Positions 35,501 through 44,018 of a stretch of DNA of 64,000 nucleotides are shown piece after piece. The notes below the pieces were generated by a model that saw only the letters and a program-made list of their open reading frames with translations, ran no database searches and was not told where the DNA came from. The stretch covers positions 46,884-110,883 of the forward strand of contig JAFZIZ010000007.1 in the NCBI GenBank assembly GCA_017554145.1, written 5' to 3'. Both the position numbers and the translations under genes were made by a program. The stretch comes from Prevotella sp. Its GTDB lineage: Bacteria; Bacteroidota; Bacteroidia; Bacteroidales; Bacteroidaceae. How positions within the stretch are numbered: the first letter of the stretch is position 1; each line of letters starts with the position of its first letter.

Positions 35501-35900
35501 TCTGAACATTATCAAAAAAGAGAATACCATCTTTTGCCTTTTTGATGTTATCATCCCATTTATCAACAAACCGCTGATAATCCACAGCATCCACTAATGT
35601 CAATTTGGGTTTCTCTATGATTTTATGCTGATAGAAATAATCTCTGATAACCTCTGCCAAAGCCGTCTTTCCCGTACCTGTCTCTCCAATGATAATTGCA
35701 TTCACACTAAGACGCACTTTCATGATATCCTTACGTGAATGAAGATAGGTATAGGTATCCACCACCGTTTTCAATTGCTGCTTGACATCGTCAAGTCCAA
35801 TCAATCGGTCGAGGATATTCTGTGTAACAAGTGGTTTTCCGCACCACTTACAGAACTTTGCTACCGAACGGTTCTCTTTATGACAATACTCACATATCAT
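32583..35900 (-). CDS. Zinc ribbon plus four AAA+ modules (CbbX/CfxQ type)
   Basis: A 1105-residue protein. A zinc ribbon (CEYCHKENRSVAKFCKWCG) opens it. Module 1 has Walker A GETGTGKT at 72-79 but Walker B ILFFDN at 126-131, so the catalytic Glu is replaced by Asn. Modules 2-4 have Walker A GNPGTGKT at about 334, 610 and 888 and each has an intact DEAYTL Walker B. Modules 2-4 resemble CbbX/CfxQ AAA+ proteins such as Rubisco activase CbbX and EccA of type VII secretion. It probably remodels a protein assembly under control of the neighbouring kinase. It starts one base after the kinase stop. Confidence 0.92.
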   Translation of the reverse strand: MICEYCHKENRSVAKFCKWCGKPLVTQNILDRLIGLDDVKQQLKTVVDTYTYLHSRKDIMKVRLSVNAIIIGETGTGKTALAEVIRDYFYQHKIIEKPKLTLVDAVDYQRFVDKWDDNIKKAKDGILFFDNVQKLLPDRYSNQVNPLDKLFVEMDKWNDNPIVIISGLPKGLDDFLANNPAARNRFKYLFQLPTPTYADLCEICKQELRLKYGISAYTPEADHKLERYFQYQLKMKDDTFGYRHVATKTAEDIFTSFISRGVDATMIEEGDIRGYVPEERTLDDILSDLDYYIGMDEVKKAVREIAYSVQNNVQREKRGLGDQQKAGIHIVLTGNPGTGKTTIARKLGEIMEAIGYLDSGHVVECDRAKMVSPYQGETPKVVDRLCDKAMGGILFVDEAYTLAPVSQGGDRDNQGAQALEQLMKRMEDDRGKFVVIAAGYRTEMDNLFRINPGVRSRFSYFLNIDDYTPEQLYEIMLIFAKEKKYQFAPEAEELARKMITEMYDSRDKDFANGRTMRQLFDKICAKQAERLQQGDMSMMSNEELMTITQDDIPYEAPKAVDYTVCLEKLNGMVGLSAVKKEISNLAAYLNLQIRRGETNTFQGKHYVFTGNPGTGKTTVARIMADVFRTLGVLSRGQLVEADRSKLVSGYSGQTAIKTNQLIDSAMGGVLFIDEAYTLKSGDNDSFGGEAIDTLLKRLEDDRGKFICIVAGYTDQMHDFIDSNPGLKSRFTQTIHFDDYNPDELTQIFVNLAKGKNFTVDDNTRNAVHRQFEQLYLRRDKNFGNAREARRIFDAAVEKQSQRLVSLMNNPDFKDEDMYKITEADLEVAQSEKVRPLDEVLNELDEFIGMRSVKNMIRRLAVQSMFMKQRAAMGAGKVQQMAMNFVLTGNPGTGKTSIARKMGEVLQSMEILPTSRVIEASRATLVGKYMGETPKIVNNMCDKAMGGILFIDEAYTLSSENDQYGKEAIDTLMKRMEDDRGKFVVIAAGYKDEMEEFMNVNPGLASRFTHKMHIEDYNEDELLAIFKKMASKDNYTLSPAAEFKLMDLICRKVVNKSDSFGNAREMRNMLDETIQQLSVRVSGMPQNEITQETYQMIMPEDIKDEL

Positions 35901-35901
35901 A

Positions 35902-38856
35902 TTATTCCACGTCCTTTTGTAATTGTTTTACGACTGCCGAAGGACTTAACCTCCAATCATCCAGATTTGGATTGCCAACATTCAACAGTTTAGGGCTGAA
36001 CATAATTAATTCCATCAATAATATCCCTATCATTGCAGACCATAGGATATAGTGAAGCACAGACTCTCCACTGAGAGAACGTACCTGATTGGTCACATCG
36101 TCAAGTAACCCGAAATTAGAACCCTTAAACTTATACTTTTTCTCTTTAAATGTATAATAGAGAGGCTCCAATAGTGTCGACTTAATATCATCATCCATGA
36201 TTCCCGAAATCAACATTTTTTCCTCCTTGGTATCTGAGCGGAAATCTGTGAAGTGACATATAACCATATATATAATAGTAATCACGATAATCGCAGGAAT
36301 AAATAAATCCGGTGAAGTTCTATTCACATATTTCAATATCATTATCGGTATATAGGACGAGAGGATTCCAAGAAGTCCCCACATACAAGAGAGCACAAAC
36401 CCATACCCTTTAAAATATGCACGAGTTCCAATGATAACAGCCATCATACCACCTAAAGGCAATGCGATGGTCAAAGCAGAATGGTTCAGGAGATAATCAC
36501 GTCCTGTCACTCCACATAATAATAAAAGGAGAACCCACACAGCACAAAGTGAATAGAAGATGATGCGCCAACTCTTTTCCTTACTCTTTGCCTTATAGTA
36601 TCCCTGGCGCACATCCATGTATTTCGCTGCTGTCTCCTCCTTAGCATTACCAAAGCGTTTAAAATGAGGTTGGTTGGGATCTATCTCTCCCAACTTGATA
36701 ATCCAACTCTCTAGACTACGCTCATAAGAATACGTCTCACTGAAATCCTTCTCTGGATCCTCATGATAGAATACCGACAGCCATTGACTCAACGAACCAC
36801 GCTTCATCTCAGCCGCAAGTTCAGGGCGCCGACCGATTTTATCCACAGTATATCCATCCACCAGTTCCAGACCATCTTCCAGTAAATAGGTAGGACGGGC
36901 ACCTAAAATACGACAGAAACGATATGCCGCAGTCCTTAAATCATAGACACCCAGACGTTCGGTATTCTCTTCACTCTTCATGTCAAAACAAGCACGCGCC
37001 TGATTCAACTGCTCAAACCACCCATGTAGTTGTGCGAAATAAGCAAAGCGGCCATTAGGATCGGCATAGTCTGCTATCTTCTCATTGAATTCCCTCTCTT
37101 TTAGATACTGCCAATCCTTCATTTGCTGACACAAAAGTTCACCTACTCTATACGGAGTATCTGCTTCACGCAGGTCAAAAGCGGCATCACGGTCAATATT
37201 ATACAATACCTTATAGCCTAAAGAACGAGACGGTTTCTGACCGTTTGTCATAATTCTCAAAGCCTCACAAGCCATTCTATCCTCATGACAGTACATCCAC
37301 GATAACAGACGACCATCAGTCAAGGCAATCCATGCATCATCCGAACAATCCTCATATCCATAAGAATGAACTATCTCTGACAATGTAGATGAAGGATATT
37401 GTGCCAAGAAAGGAATGTCCTTGTCTATCTCATATACCAATCGTAAGATTGAGATACGTCCGTCAAAGGCTCCATCTCTCTTGAAATAACTACGCAAGCG
37501 ATCCACATTAGCTTTTGAATGAGATTCCAGATACAAATACAGATTATCGTTGGGATTACTCAATGCCAATGCATACTCTTCCTGATAGCTTAAAACGGAG
37601 ATGCCAACACTATGTAGATCATCACAAAGATTGCCATGTAAATCTTTATACGGATAAGTCGGCTCCATCACGTAGATTGCAGCCATCAAGCCTGCATGCT
37701 GGTCTACTGGATAACGGTTAATGACGATATCTTTGACTGCGGAACTCAGTTTCACATTACCACACTGTTCCAACCATCCCGAAATCCTACCATTGTAAAG
37801 ATAACTGATGGCAAGACGCTCATTGTCCAACAACAGAGGTATCAATTCATGAACATTGTCTGCTACGATGTTCTTCTCCGGATCGACAATGAAGCTACGA
37901 TACTTCAATATCGGAGAAGAGATGTCGACTTCAACATTCTCACCCAAGAACCAGCGTTCTACCTGTTCATACCCCCAACGGTTCTGAGGATTAACGGCTG
38001 TCAATCCCTGAACAATCATTTTGACACGATCAGGCAGTTCATTGATACGAGGTAAACGACCTTCGTTCTTCTTACGCATCATTACGCGCTCATTCTGACT
38101 CATCGGGTTCTCACCCAGCCATAGCGTCATTAGCGTAATTCCCAACGAATAGAAATCAACAGATGGTGTGATTTCAACCTCACCGTCAATGACGTCATTA
38201 TACATCTCTGGAGCAGCATATACTGGGGTACGAGCCTGAGTGGTCTTATGAACACGCTCATCACTGTCTATCACACTCGAAATACCAAAATCACCTAAAA
38301 CAATCTCCTGATGTTTTTCGTCACGGAAAAAGAAGTTACTTGGTTTGATATCCTTGTGGATAATATTACTGTTATGACAATAAGCAAGAGCTGCAGCGGC
38401 TTGCAATGCAATACGACGGAACTGGTTGAAATCACCATCCAAATCATAGTCATTCAATGTTCCGCCACGCAAGAACTCCATCAACTCATAGTCACGGTTC
38501 TTACCATCCACATAGGTCTTACCATAATCGAAAATCCTGACAACTGTCTCCATACCAAAACTCTGTATGATACGGAGCAAGGTCTTTTTGATGGTAAAGT
38601 TCGGATAATAGATTTTCAGCACCATCTCTCCCTGGTCACAAGTCACCAAAAACACCTGTGCTTCACCGGAATTATCACTCAGACATTTTACACAACGATA
38701 GACCTTACCTTTGATAATGAAATCACTGGCAATGTCCGTCTGAGTAGGTTCACTACTATTCGGTCTGAAAGTCCGACTCGCTGTCGAATTTACTAGGGAA
38801 GCAACTCTGATGGTCGCATTATTATTATCGTTAGGAGTACGTATGGTCTGATCCAT
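35902..38856 (-). CDS. Membrane-bound Ser/Thr protein kinase
   Basis: A 984-residue protein with an N-terminal Hanks-type kinase domain (about 45-310): Lys81 in MVLKIYY, HKDIKPSNF with catalytic Asp169 (HKD instead of HRD), and DFG at 189-191. A unique middle region of about 400 residues follows. Near the C-terminus (about 770-960) there are five or six membrane segments and a cytoplasmic insert, unlike the single-pass PknB layout. Its ATG shares one base with the upstream stop (TAATG). It is probably the writer of a phospho-signalling module with the FHA, PP2C and AAA+ genes. Confidence 0.92.
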   Translation of the reverse strand: MDQTIRTPNDNNNATIRVASLVNSTASRTFRPNSSEPTQTDIASDFIIKGKVYRCVKCLSDNSGEAQVFLVTCDQGEMVLKIYYPNFTIKKTLLRIIQSFGMETVVRIFDYGKTYVDGKNRDYELMEFLRGGTLNDYDLDGDFNQFRRIALQAAAALAYCHNSNIIHKDIKPSNFFFRDEKHQEIVLGDFGISSVIDSDERVHKTTQARTPVYAAPEMYNDVIDGEVEITPSVDFYSLGITLMTLWLGENPMSQNERVMMRKKNEGRLPRINELPDRVKMIVQGLTAVNPQNRWGYEQVERWFLGENVEVDISSPILKYRSFIVDPEKNIVADNVHELIPLLLDNERLAISYLYNGRISGWLEQCGNVKLSSAVKDIVINRYPVDQHAGLMAAIYVMEPTYPYKDLHGNLCDDLHSVGISVLSYQEEYALALSNPNDNLYLYLESHSKANVDRLRSYFKRDGAFDGRISILRLVYEIDKDIPFLAQYPSSTLSEIVHSYGYEDCSDDAWIALTDGRLLSWMYCHEDRMACEALRIMTNGQKPSRSLGYKVLYNIDRDAAFDLREADTPYRVGELLCQQMKDWQYLKEREFNEKIADYADPNGRFAYFAQLHGWFEQLNQARACFDMKSEENTERLGVYDLRTAAYRFCRILGARPTYLLEDGLELVDGYTVDKIGRRPELAAEMKRGSLSQWLSVFYHEDPEKDFSETYSYERSLESWIIKLGEIDPNQPHFKRFGNAKEETAAKYMDVRQGYYKAKSKEKSWRIIFYSLCAVWVLLLLLCGVTGRDYLLNHSALTIALPLGGMMAVIIGTRAYFKGYGFVLSCMWGLLGILSSYIPIMILKYVNRTSPDLFIPAIIVITIIYMVICHFTDFRSDTKEEKMLISGIMDDDIKSTLLEPLYYTFKEKKYKFKGSNFGLLDDVTNQVRSLSGESVLHYILWSAMIGILLMELIMFSPKLLNVGNPNLDDWRLSPSAVVKQLQKDVE

Positions 38857-39806
38857 TATTTGTCGTCTTTAATTTCTGCTGTATTATTTTTCCCGAGAAC
38901 CACCCATTTGCCGCCAAGATGTGGCTTTGCACAACCACATGGACTGCTATGTAACGCATGTTTAAAATTACAAACCCATGCCAGACGGACGCCTGTTGGT
39001 TTACTTGCCATCGCATAGTTGCGAGCATGGACAGGAGATGAAGTTGGAGGTACTGCCAATTTGTCCAGAATAGCAGAGAGCTCCTTGATCTTCTCCGCTT
39101 TCTTTTCCTCCAGTTCGTCCTTAGTCATACGCTTTGTTTCAACCTTGGGAATCACAGGATGCTCAACTCCCGCGTCCTGAGCCAATAAGGTCAACATTCT
39201 CTCACGCAACTTGATATTCATCTGCTCACGGATAATATCACGTTCTGAATTATAGGGCAATGAGCTTTCTAATCGTGAATACTCCTGCACCACTTCCATC
39301 AAATCCTGATAATCGGGATTCTTCTGTAATTCTTTTACCAACTCCTTTGCCTCAGCCGTTAAAGCCGTACCACATTTCTTGCAGAATGCAAAGTCATTCA
39401 ATGTATGACATGTCGGACATACCAATCCGCCACGAGGACTACCGCATTCTGGGCAATATGCCTCATTGCCTGTTAGTCTGGCACCGCAATAAGAACAAAT
39501 GTCTTTGCGAATATAATGATGGCATGTTTCACAGAAATCAGCATCGGGATCTATCTCAGCTCCACAATGGGGACATGCCGCTTTGCTGATAGGCTGTCCA
39601 CACTGAGCACAGAACACAGCTTCAGGATCATTGATTGCTCCACAAAAGGGACAAATCTTACCTCCAGCTTGTTGTTGCTGTTGCTGTTGTTGCTGCACTG
39701 CCGGCTGCTCAGGCTCTTGCTGCAACGGACCTCTTTCACGAACTTGTTCCTGAGGGCGTAACGTTCTCTCAATATTATCGAGATTTACAGAATTATCATT
39801 TGTCAT
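38856..39806 (-). CDS. Quadruple zinc-ribbon protein, first gene of the kinase operon
   Basis: A 316-residue protein with a Gln-rich start including nine consecutive Gln, then four double-CxxC zinc ribbons between about residues 50 and 155 (CPFCG/CAQCG, CPHCG/CETC, CSYCG/CPECG, CPTC/CKKCG). A charged helical stretch follows. A final Cys/His cluster (WVCNFKHALHSSPCGCAKPH) may bind another metal. No catalytic domain is recognised, so it is likely a scaffold or adaptor. It begins the eight-gene run and is read from the promoter at 39832-39863. Confidence 0.85.
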   Translation of the reverse strand: MTNDNSVNLDNIERTLRPQEQVRERGPLQQEPEQPAVQQQQQQQQQAGGKICPFCGAINDPEAVFCAQCGQPISKAACPHCGAEIDPDADFCETCHHYIRKDICSYCGARLTGNEAYCPECGSPRGGLVCPTCHTLNDFAFCKKCGTALTAEAKELVKELQKNPDYQDLMEVVQEYSRLESSLPYNSERDIIREQMNIKLRERMLTLLAQDAGVEHPVIPKVETKRMTKDELEEKKAEKIKELSAILDKLAVPPTSSPVHARNYAMASKPTGVRLAWVCNFKHALHSSPCGCAKPHLGGKWVVLGKNNTAEIKDDK

Positions 39807-39831
39807 CTTTAGGATAGTGCTAAGTTAGTTG

Positions 39832-39863
39832 CAAAGATAGTGATAAATTTTTAAAAAAACAAA
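39832..39863 (-). promoter_or_regulatory. Promoter of the zinc-ribbon/kinase operon
   Basis: On the minus strand TTTG (39860-39863), 20 bases and TATCTTTG (39832-39839). The TTTG element lies within the T run of the preceding terminator. The first start codon is 25 bases downstream. Confidence 0.78.
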
Positions 39864-39893
39864 AAACCGCCGTAAATTTATATTTACGACGGC
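39853..39893 (-). terminator. Terminator of the ABC-F/M13 operon
   Basis: On the minus strand CCGTCGTAAAT pairs with AATTTACGGCGG (stem 39867-39892) and is followed by TTTTTTG and seven more T. A classic intrinsic terminator, 26 bases after the M13 peptidase stop. Confidence 0.85.
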
Positions 39894-39918
39894 AAATTTT
39901 CCTGTTTTAGGCATTTTT

Positions 39919-41958
39919 TTACCATAAAGAGAGGCGTTTTTCCTTTGGAACATACATTTTATCACCTTCTTTAACGCCAAAGGCATCATACCACATATCG
40001 ATATGCGGAAGAGCACCATTCACACGCCATTGTCCTAACGAATGAGGATCACTTTTCGTCCGATTGCGGATTTCTTCCTCGGTAATATTTCCTGCCCAAA
40101 CTCCTGCATAGGCAAGGAAGAAGCGCTGGTCGGCAGTCAATCCGTCGATAACAGGCAACGGAATATTTTTAGTGGCATTCTTATACGCATAGTAGGCCAC
40201 TTGCAATCCACCATGGTCAGCCAGATTCTCTCCTAAAGTCAGGCGACCATTGGCATTCAAATCGGGAAGTACCTTAATACCCGAGAAGAAATCCGCATAT
40301 TTATCAGTCCTTTCTGTAAAGTTTTTTGCATCAGATTCCTTCCACCAGTCATGCATATTTCCATCTTTGTCATAGCGACGTCCCTGATCATCAAAACCAT
40401 GTGTCATCTCATGGCCTATAACCACTCCAATAGCCCCGTAATTAAACGCGTCATCAGCCGTTGGGTCAAAGAATGGCACTTGCAGTATTCCTGCAGGAAA
40501 ACAAATCTCGTTGGTCGTCGGGTTATAATAGGCATTCACCGTCTGTGGAGTCATATACCAGTCATCACGGTCAACAGGTTTACCAGCAGTATGTTCAATG
40601 TGCCACTTGTTCCAAAAACGACTACACTCCTTCATATTCTCATAGTAAGATTTTTTCGCATCAATATTCAAATCTGACATGTCCGTCCATTTGTCAGGAT
40701 AACCAATCTTTACATAGAAGGTATTTAACTTCAATAAAGCATTTACTTTCGTCGAATCGTCCATCCACTCCTGAGCAGCAATACGCTCTCCGAGGGATAT
40801 ACGAAGATTCTCCACCAAGGTCTTCATACGTTCTTTCGAAGAAGCAGGGAAATATTTCTCCACATATATCTTTCCAAGAGCCTCTCCCATCACGCCTTGC
40901 ACCTGATTAGTAGAACGACGCCACAGGGGATGATCCTCCTTTCTGCCAGACATCACCTTGCCAAAGAAGTCGAAATTTGCAGCACGTACCTCATCATTCA
41001 GCACGCCAGTCGTAGAGTTGATGACACCCCACTCCATATAGTCACGGTATTCGGCTGGAGTAATTTTCGCAAAAATCTGGTCGGCACCTGCCATAAAATC
41101 AGGCTGTCCTACTACCATCTCCTGAATATACTGGCTGGCAATACCCTTGGCATTCATCTGTTTCTCCAACTGGAAATGAGGATATTTCGCATCAAACTCT
41201 TTCAGAGTCATCTTATTATAATTGGCGATAGGGTCACGCAGTTCGGTTCGAGACTTAGATACCTTGGCCAAAGCCAATTCCACCTTGAAGATATTCTTCA
41301 TCTTCTTCTCTGCCTCACCCTTCTTGAAACCGAAGAGCTGGAACATACGGACAATGTGCTGCTTGTAACTCTCACGAATCTTGGCAGTAGCCTCATCGTT
41401 CTCCAGATAATAGTCTTTCTGCCCCAACGTCAGCCCACCTTGATTAATGTTCAAGATATTCTGGGTGGCATTCTTCTCGTCAGCACCCATATAGGCACCA
41501 AAGAACTCCGAATCACCATAAGGCATCAATTCCAGTTGGATATCAAAAAGCTGGGCTACAGTCTTAGCAGCCTCCATCTTCCTGATCTGATCCATCACAG
41601 GAGTCAATCCTTCTTGTTCACGACGGACAGAGTCCATCGCCAGTTTGTAGAGGTCACTGAGTTTCTGTTCTACACTACCCTGCGGATAAGTATTCTCCAA
41701 CAATTCTTTTAGAATACCATTGATACGCTTGTTGTTATCCTCGGCCAGACGGTCAAAGCTACCATAACGCGAATAGGCGGCAGGCAGCGGATTTTTCTTC
41801 ATCCATCCACCACAGGCATACTCATAGAAATTCTCTCCCGGCTGTACTGTCGGATTAAGGTTAGACAAGTCAATACCGGACTTCAACGGCTCTTGCGCCA
41901 TCACCATCATTGACATTGATGATAAGGTCATCATCATAACTACTTTTTTGATTCTCAT
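39919..41958 (-). CDS. M13-family zinc metallopeptidase (PepO/neprilysin type)
   Basis: A 679-residue protein with a signal peptide (MRIKKVVMMMTLSSMSMMVMA). It has the zinc motif in VIGHEMTHGFDDQG (HExxH), the third ligand Glu in GENLADHGGLQVAYYAY and the substrate-binding NAYYNP. It cleaves short peptides, probably in the periplasm. The length fits bacterial M13 enzymes. It starts six bases after the ABC-F stop, so both are on one transcript. The usual C-terminal CxxW is represented by a plain SLW end. Confidence 0.93.
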   Translation of the reverse strand: MRIKKVVMMMTLSSMSMMVMAQEPLKSGIDLSNLNPTVQPGENFYEYACGGWMKKNPLPAAYSRYGSFDRLAEDNNKRINGILKELLENTYPQGSVEQKLSDLYKLAMDSVRREQEGLTPVMDQIRKMEAAKTVAQLFDIQLELMPYGDSEFFGAYMGADEKNATQNILNINQGGLTLGQKDYYLENDEATAKIRESYKQHIVRMFQLFGFKKGEAEKKMKNIFKVELALAKVSKSRTELRDPIANYNKMTLKEFDAKYPHFQLEKQMNAKGIASQYIQEMVVGQPDFMAGADQIFAKITPAEYRDYMEWGVINSTTGVLNDEVRAANFDFFGKVMSGRKEDHPLWRRSTNQVQGVMGEALGKIYVEKYFPASSKERMKTLVENLRISLGERIAAQEWMDDSTKVNALLKLNTFYVKIGYPDKWTDMSDLNIDAKKSYYENMKECSRFWNKWHIEHTAGKPVDRDDWYMTPQTVNAYYNPTTNEICFPAGILQVPFFDPTADDAFNYGAIGVVIGHEMTHGFDDQGRRYDKDGNMHDWWKESDAKNFTERTDKYADFFSGIKVLPDLNANGRLTLGENLADHGGLQVAYYAYKNATKNIPLPVIDGLTADQRFFLAYAGVWAGNITEEEIRNRTKSDPHSLGQWRVNGALPHIDMWYDAFGVKEGDKMYVPKEKRLSLW

Positions 41959-41964
41959 TGTTTA

Positions 41965-43899
41965 TTATTGATTAAGTTGTTCATATTCTTCTGAGAGTTT
42001 TTCCCAACGCTCCACCTCCTCATCCAAGGCTTTCTTGATGGTGGTATATTCTGTCACGAATTCCATATTAGAGGCATTCACAGGATCCATCAAGAGAGCG
42101 TCGAGTTCTTTCAGTCGACGTTCCATGTCACTGATCTTCCGTTCAGAGTCCTCCACGGCACGCTCCGCCTTGCGCAGACGCTTCTGTTGTTCCTTATGCT
42201 CGGCGTAAGACTGAGATTTCTGAGTATTCTGAGTAATCGGAATACTCGGAGTAATCGGAGTATTCTGACTAAGTTGCAACTGCGACAATTCTTCAATATT
42301 CCTCGACTGCAGGAAGTCATAGATTCCACCCAGATGCTCCTTCACCCTACCGCCTCCGAACTCATAGACCTTCGTCACCAGACCGTCTAAGAACTCACGG
42401 TCATGGCTGACAACAATAGCGGTACCGTCGAAAGCCTTGATGGCTTCCTTGAGCACATCCTTCGATGGCATATCAAGGTGATTCGTTGGCTCGTCAAGTA
42501 TCAACAGGTTGACAGGTTCCAGCAACAAACGAATCATCGCCAAGCGACTGCGTTCCCCTCCACTAAGCACTTTCACTTTCTTGTCAGAAGCCTCTCCGCC
42601 AAACATAAAAGCACCTAATATATCGTTGATTCTCAGTCTGATATCACCTTTCGCTACATAATCAATTGTTTGGAATACCGTGAGTGACTCATCTAACAAC
42701 TGTGCTTGATTCTGAGCGAAATAACCAATCTGGATATTGTGTCCAACCTTCAGATTTCCCTCAAAAGGTATCTCGCCCATGATACATTTCACAAGTGTCG
42801 ACTTTCCTTCTCCGTTCTTTCCAACGAACGCCACTTTCTCACCACGCTTAATCGTTAGATTCACATTTGAGAAGACGGTATGGGCACCATAGTCTTTCCG
42901 CACATCCTCACAGATGATGGGAAAGTCGCCGCTGCGCAGACAGGGTGGGAACTTTAGGTGCATGGCAGCATTGTCCACCTCATCAACCTCTATAGGAACT
43001 ATCTTTTCGAGTTGTTTGATCTTCTGTTGCACCTGCACCGCCTTGGTAGCCTTGTAACGGAAGCGCTCGATAAAGTCCTTCATGTCTGCCACTTCCTTCT
43101 GCTGGTTCTCATAGGCGCGCAACTGCTGTTCGCGGCGTTCCTTGCGAAGCACGACATACTCATTGTATTTCACCTTATAGTCGATGATACGTCCGCAAGA
43201 GATTTCCAGCGTACGGTTCGACACATTATTGATGAATGCACGGTCGTGGCTGACCAACACCACTGCCTTGGCACTCTGCGCCAAGAACTGTTCCAACCAT
43301 TGTATCGACTCGATATCCAGATGGTTCGTAGGCTCGTCGAGCAACAACACGTCAGGCTTCTGCAAGAGAATCTTTGCCAGTTCGATACGCATACGCCAAC
43401 CACCAGAGAACTCACTTGTAGGGCGCTCGAAGTCCGTACGTAGGAAGCCAAGTCCCATCAACGTACGTTCTATCTCTGCCTCATAGTTCTCCGCACCCAT
43501 CATCATGTAACGGTCGTGCTCCTGCGTAAAGCGTTCCACCAATGCGAGATAGTCTTCACTCTCATAATCGGTACGCTCTGCCAGTTGTTGGTTCATACAG
43601 TCGATGCGTTCCTTCATCTCACGGATATGAGCAAACGCCTTCTGCGCTTCTTCCCGCACGGTCGTATCATCCTGCAATACCATCACCTGCGGTAGATAAC
43701 CGATGGTGGTATCGTTCGGTACACTCACCACACCACGGGTGGGTTGCTGCATACCGCATAATATCTTTAGTAAGGTGGACTTGCCTGCACCGTTCTTTCC
43801 GACCAATGCAATACGGTCACGGTCGTTCACAACGAAGCTGGCATCGGTGAACAACGGCTTGGCACTGAATTCCACACATAGTCCTTCTACTGAAATCAT
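41965..43899 (-). CDS. ABC-F family ATPase (EttA/Uup-like ribosomal factor)
   Basis: A 644-residue protein with two ABC domains and no membrane segments: GKNGAGKSTLLKIL, SGGWRMRIELAK and LLLDEPTNHLD in the first, then GKNGEGKSTLVKC, LSGGERSRLAM and LILDEPTNHLD in the second. A linker of the P-site tRNA-interaction type lies between them. A C-terminal coiled coil (about 575-644) suggests the Uup/YdiF-like subgroup. The stretch joining ABC2 to the coiled coil (Thr/Pro/Asn-rich, about 540-565) is encoded by a 9-base tandem repeat. A perfect promoter lies upstream; it is divergent from tex. Confidence 0.93.
   Translation of the reverse strand: MISVEGLCVEFSAKPLFTDASFVVNDRDRIALVGKNGAGKSTLLKILCGMQQPTRGVVSVPNDTTIGYLPQVMVLQDDTTVREEAQKAFAHIREMKERIDCMNQQLAERTDYESEDYLALVERFTQEHDRYMMMGAENYEAEIERTLMGLGFLRTDFERPTSEFSGGWRMRIELAKILLQKPDVLLLDEPTNHLDIESIQWLEQFLAQSAKAVVLVSHDRAFINNVSNRTLEISCGRIIDYKVKYNEYVVLRKERREQQLRAYENQQKEVADMKDFIERFRYKATKAVQVQQKIKQLEKIVPIEVDEVDNAAMHLKFPPCLRSGDFPIICEDVRKDYGAHTVFSNVNLTIKRGEKVAFVGKNGEGKSTLVKCIMGEIPFEGNLKVGHNIQIGYFAQNQAQLLDESLTVFQTIDYVAKGDIRLRINDILGAFMFGGEASDKKVKVLSGGERSRLAMIRLLLEPVNLLILDEPTNHLDMPSKDVLKEAIKAFDGTAIVVSHDREFLDGLVTKVYEFGGGRVKEHLGGIYDFLQSRNIEELSQLQLSQNTPITPSIPITQNTQKSQSYAEHKEQQKRLRKAERAVEDSERKISDMERRLKELDALLMDPVNASNMEFVTEYTTIKKALDEEVERWEKLSEEYEQLNQ
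42211..42273. repeat. 9-base tandem repeat inside the ABC-F gene
   Basis: Seven units of the family ctgagtatt/cggagtaat in unbroken 9-base register. Read on the minus strand they encode Asn-Thr-Gln and Thr-Pro-Ser-Ile type triplets of a flexible linker. Same family as 55554-55607, in the same codon phase. Confidence 0.88.
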
Positions 43900-43919
43900 G
43901 CTTTCGTTTATTAAGCATG

Positions 43920-43950
43920 CAAAGGTAAGAAAAAACGCATAGAACGCAAA
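43920..43950 (-). promoter_or_regulatory. Promoter of the ABC-F/M13 operon
   Basis: Minus strand TTTG (43947-43950), 19 bases, TACCTTTG (43920-43927): full consensus. The start codon follows after 20 bases. Confidence 0.83.
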
Positions 43951-44003
43951 ATAAATTAATATTTATTAGTTAGTATAAGACACCAGTTCTCAAATATTCT
44001 TCG

Positions 44004-44011
44004 TACTTTTG
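44004..44011 (+). promoter_or_regulatory. tex promoter -7 element, nearly leaderless
   Basis: TACTTTTG ends seven bases before the tex ATG at 44019, so the mRNA should begin at or within a few bases of the start codon. No strong TTTG -33 element is seen. Confidence 0.6.
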
Positions 44012-44018
44012 TAGCGTT

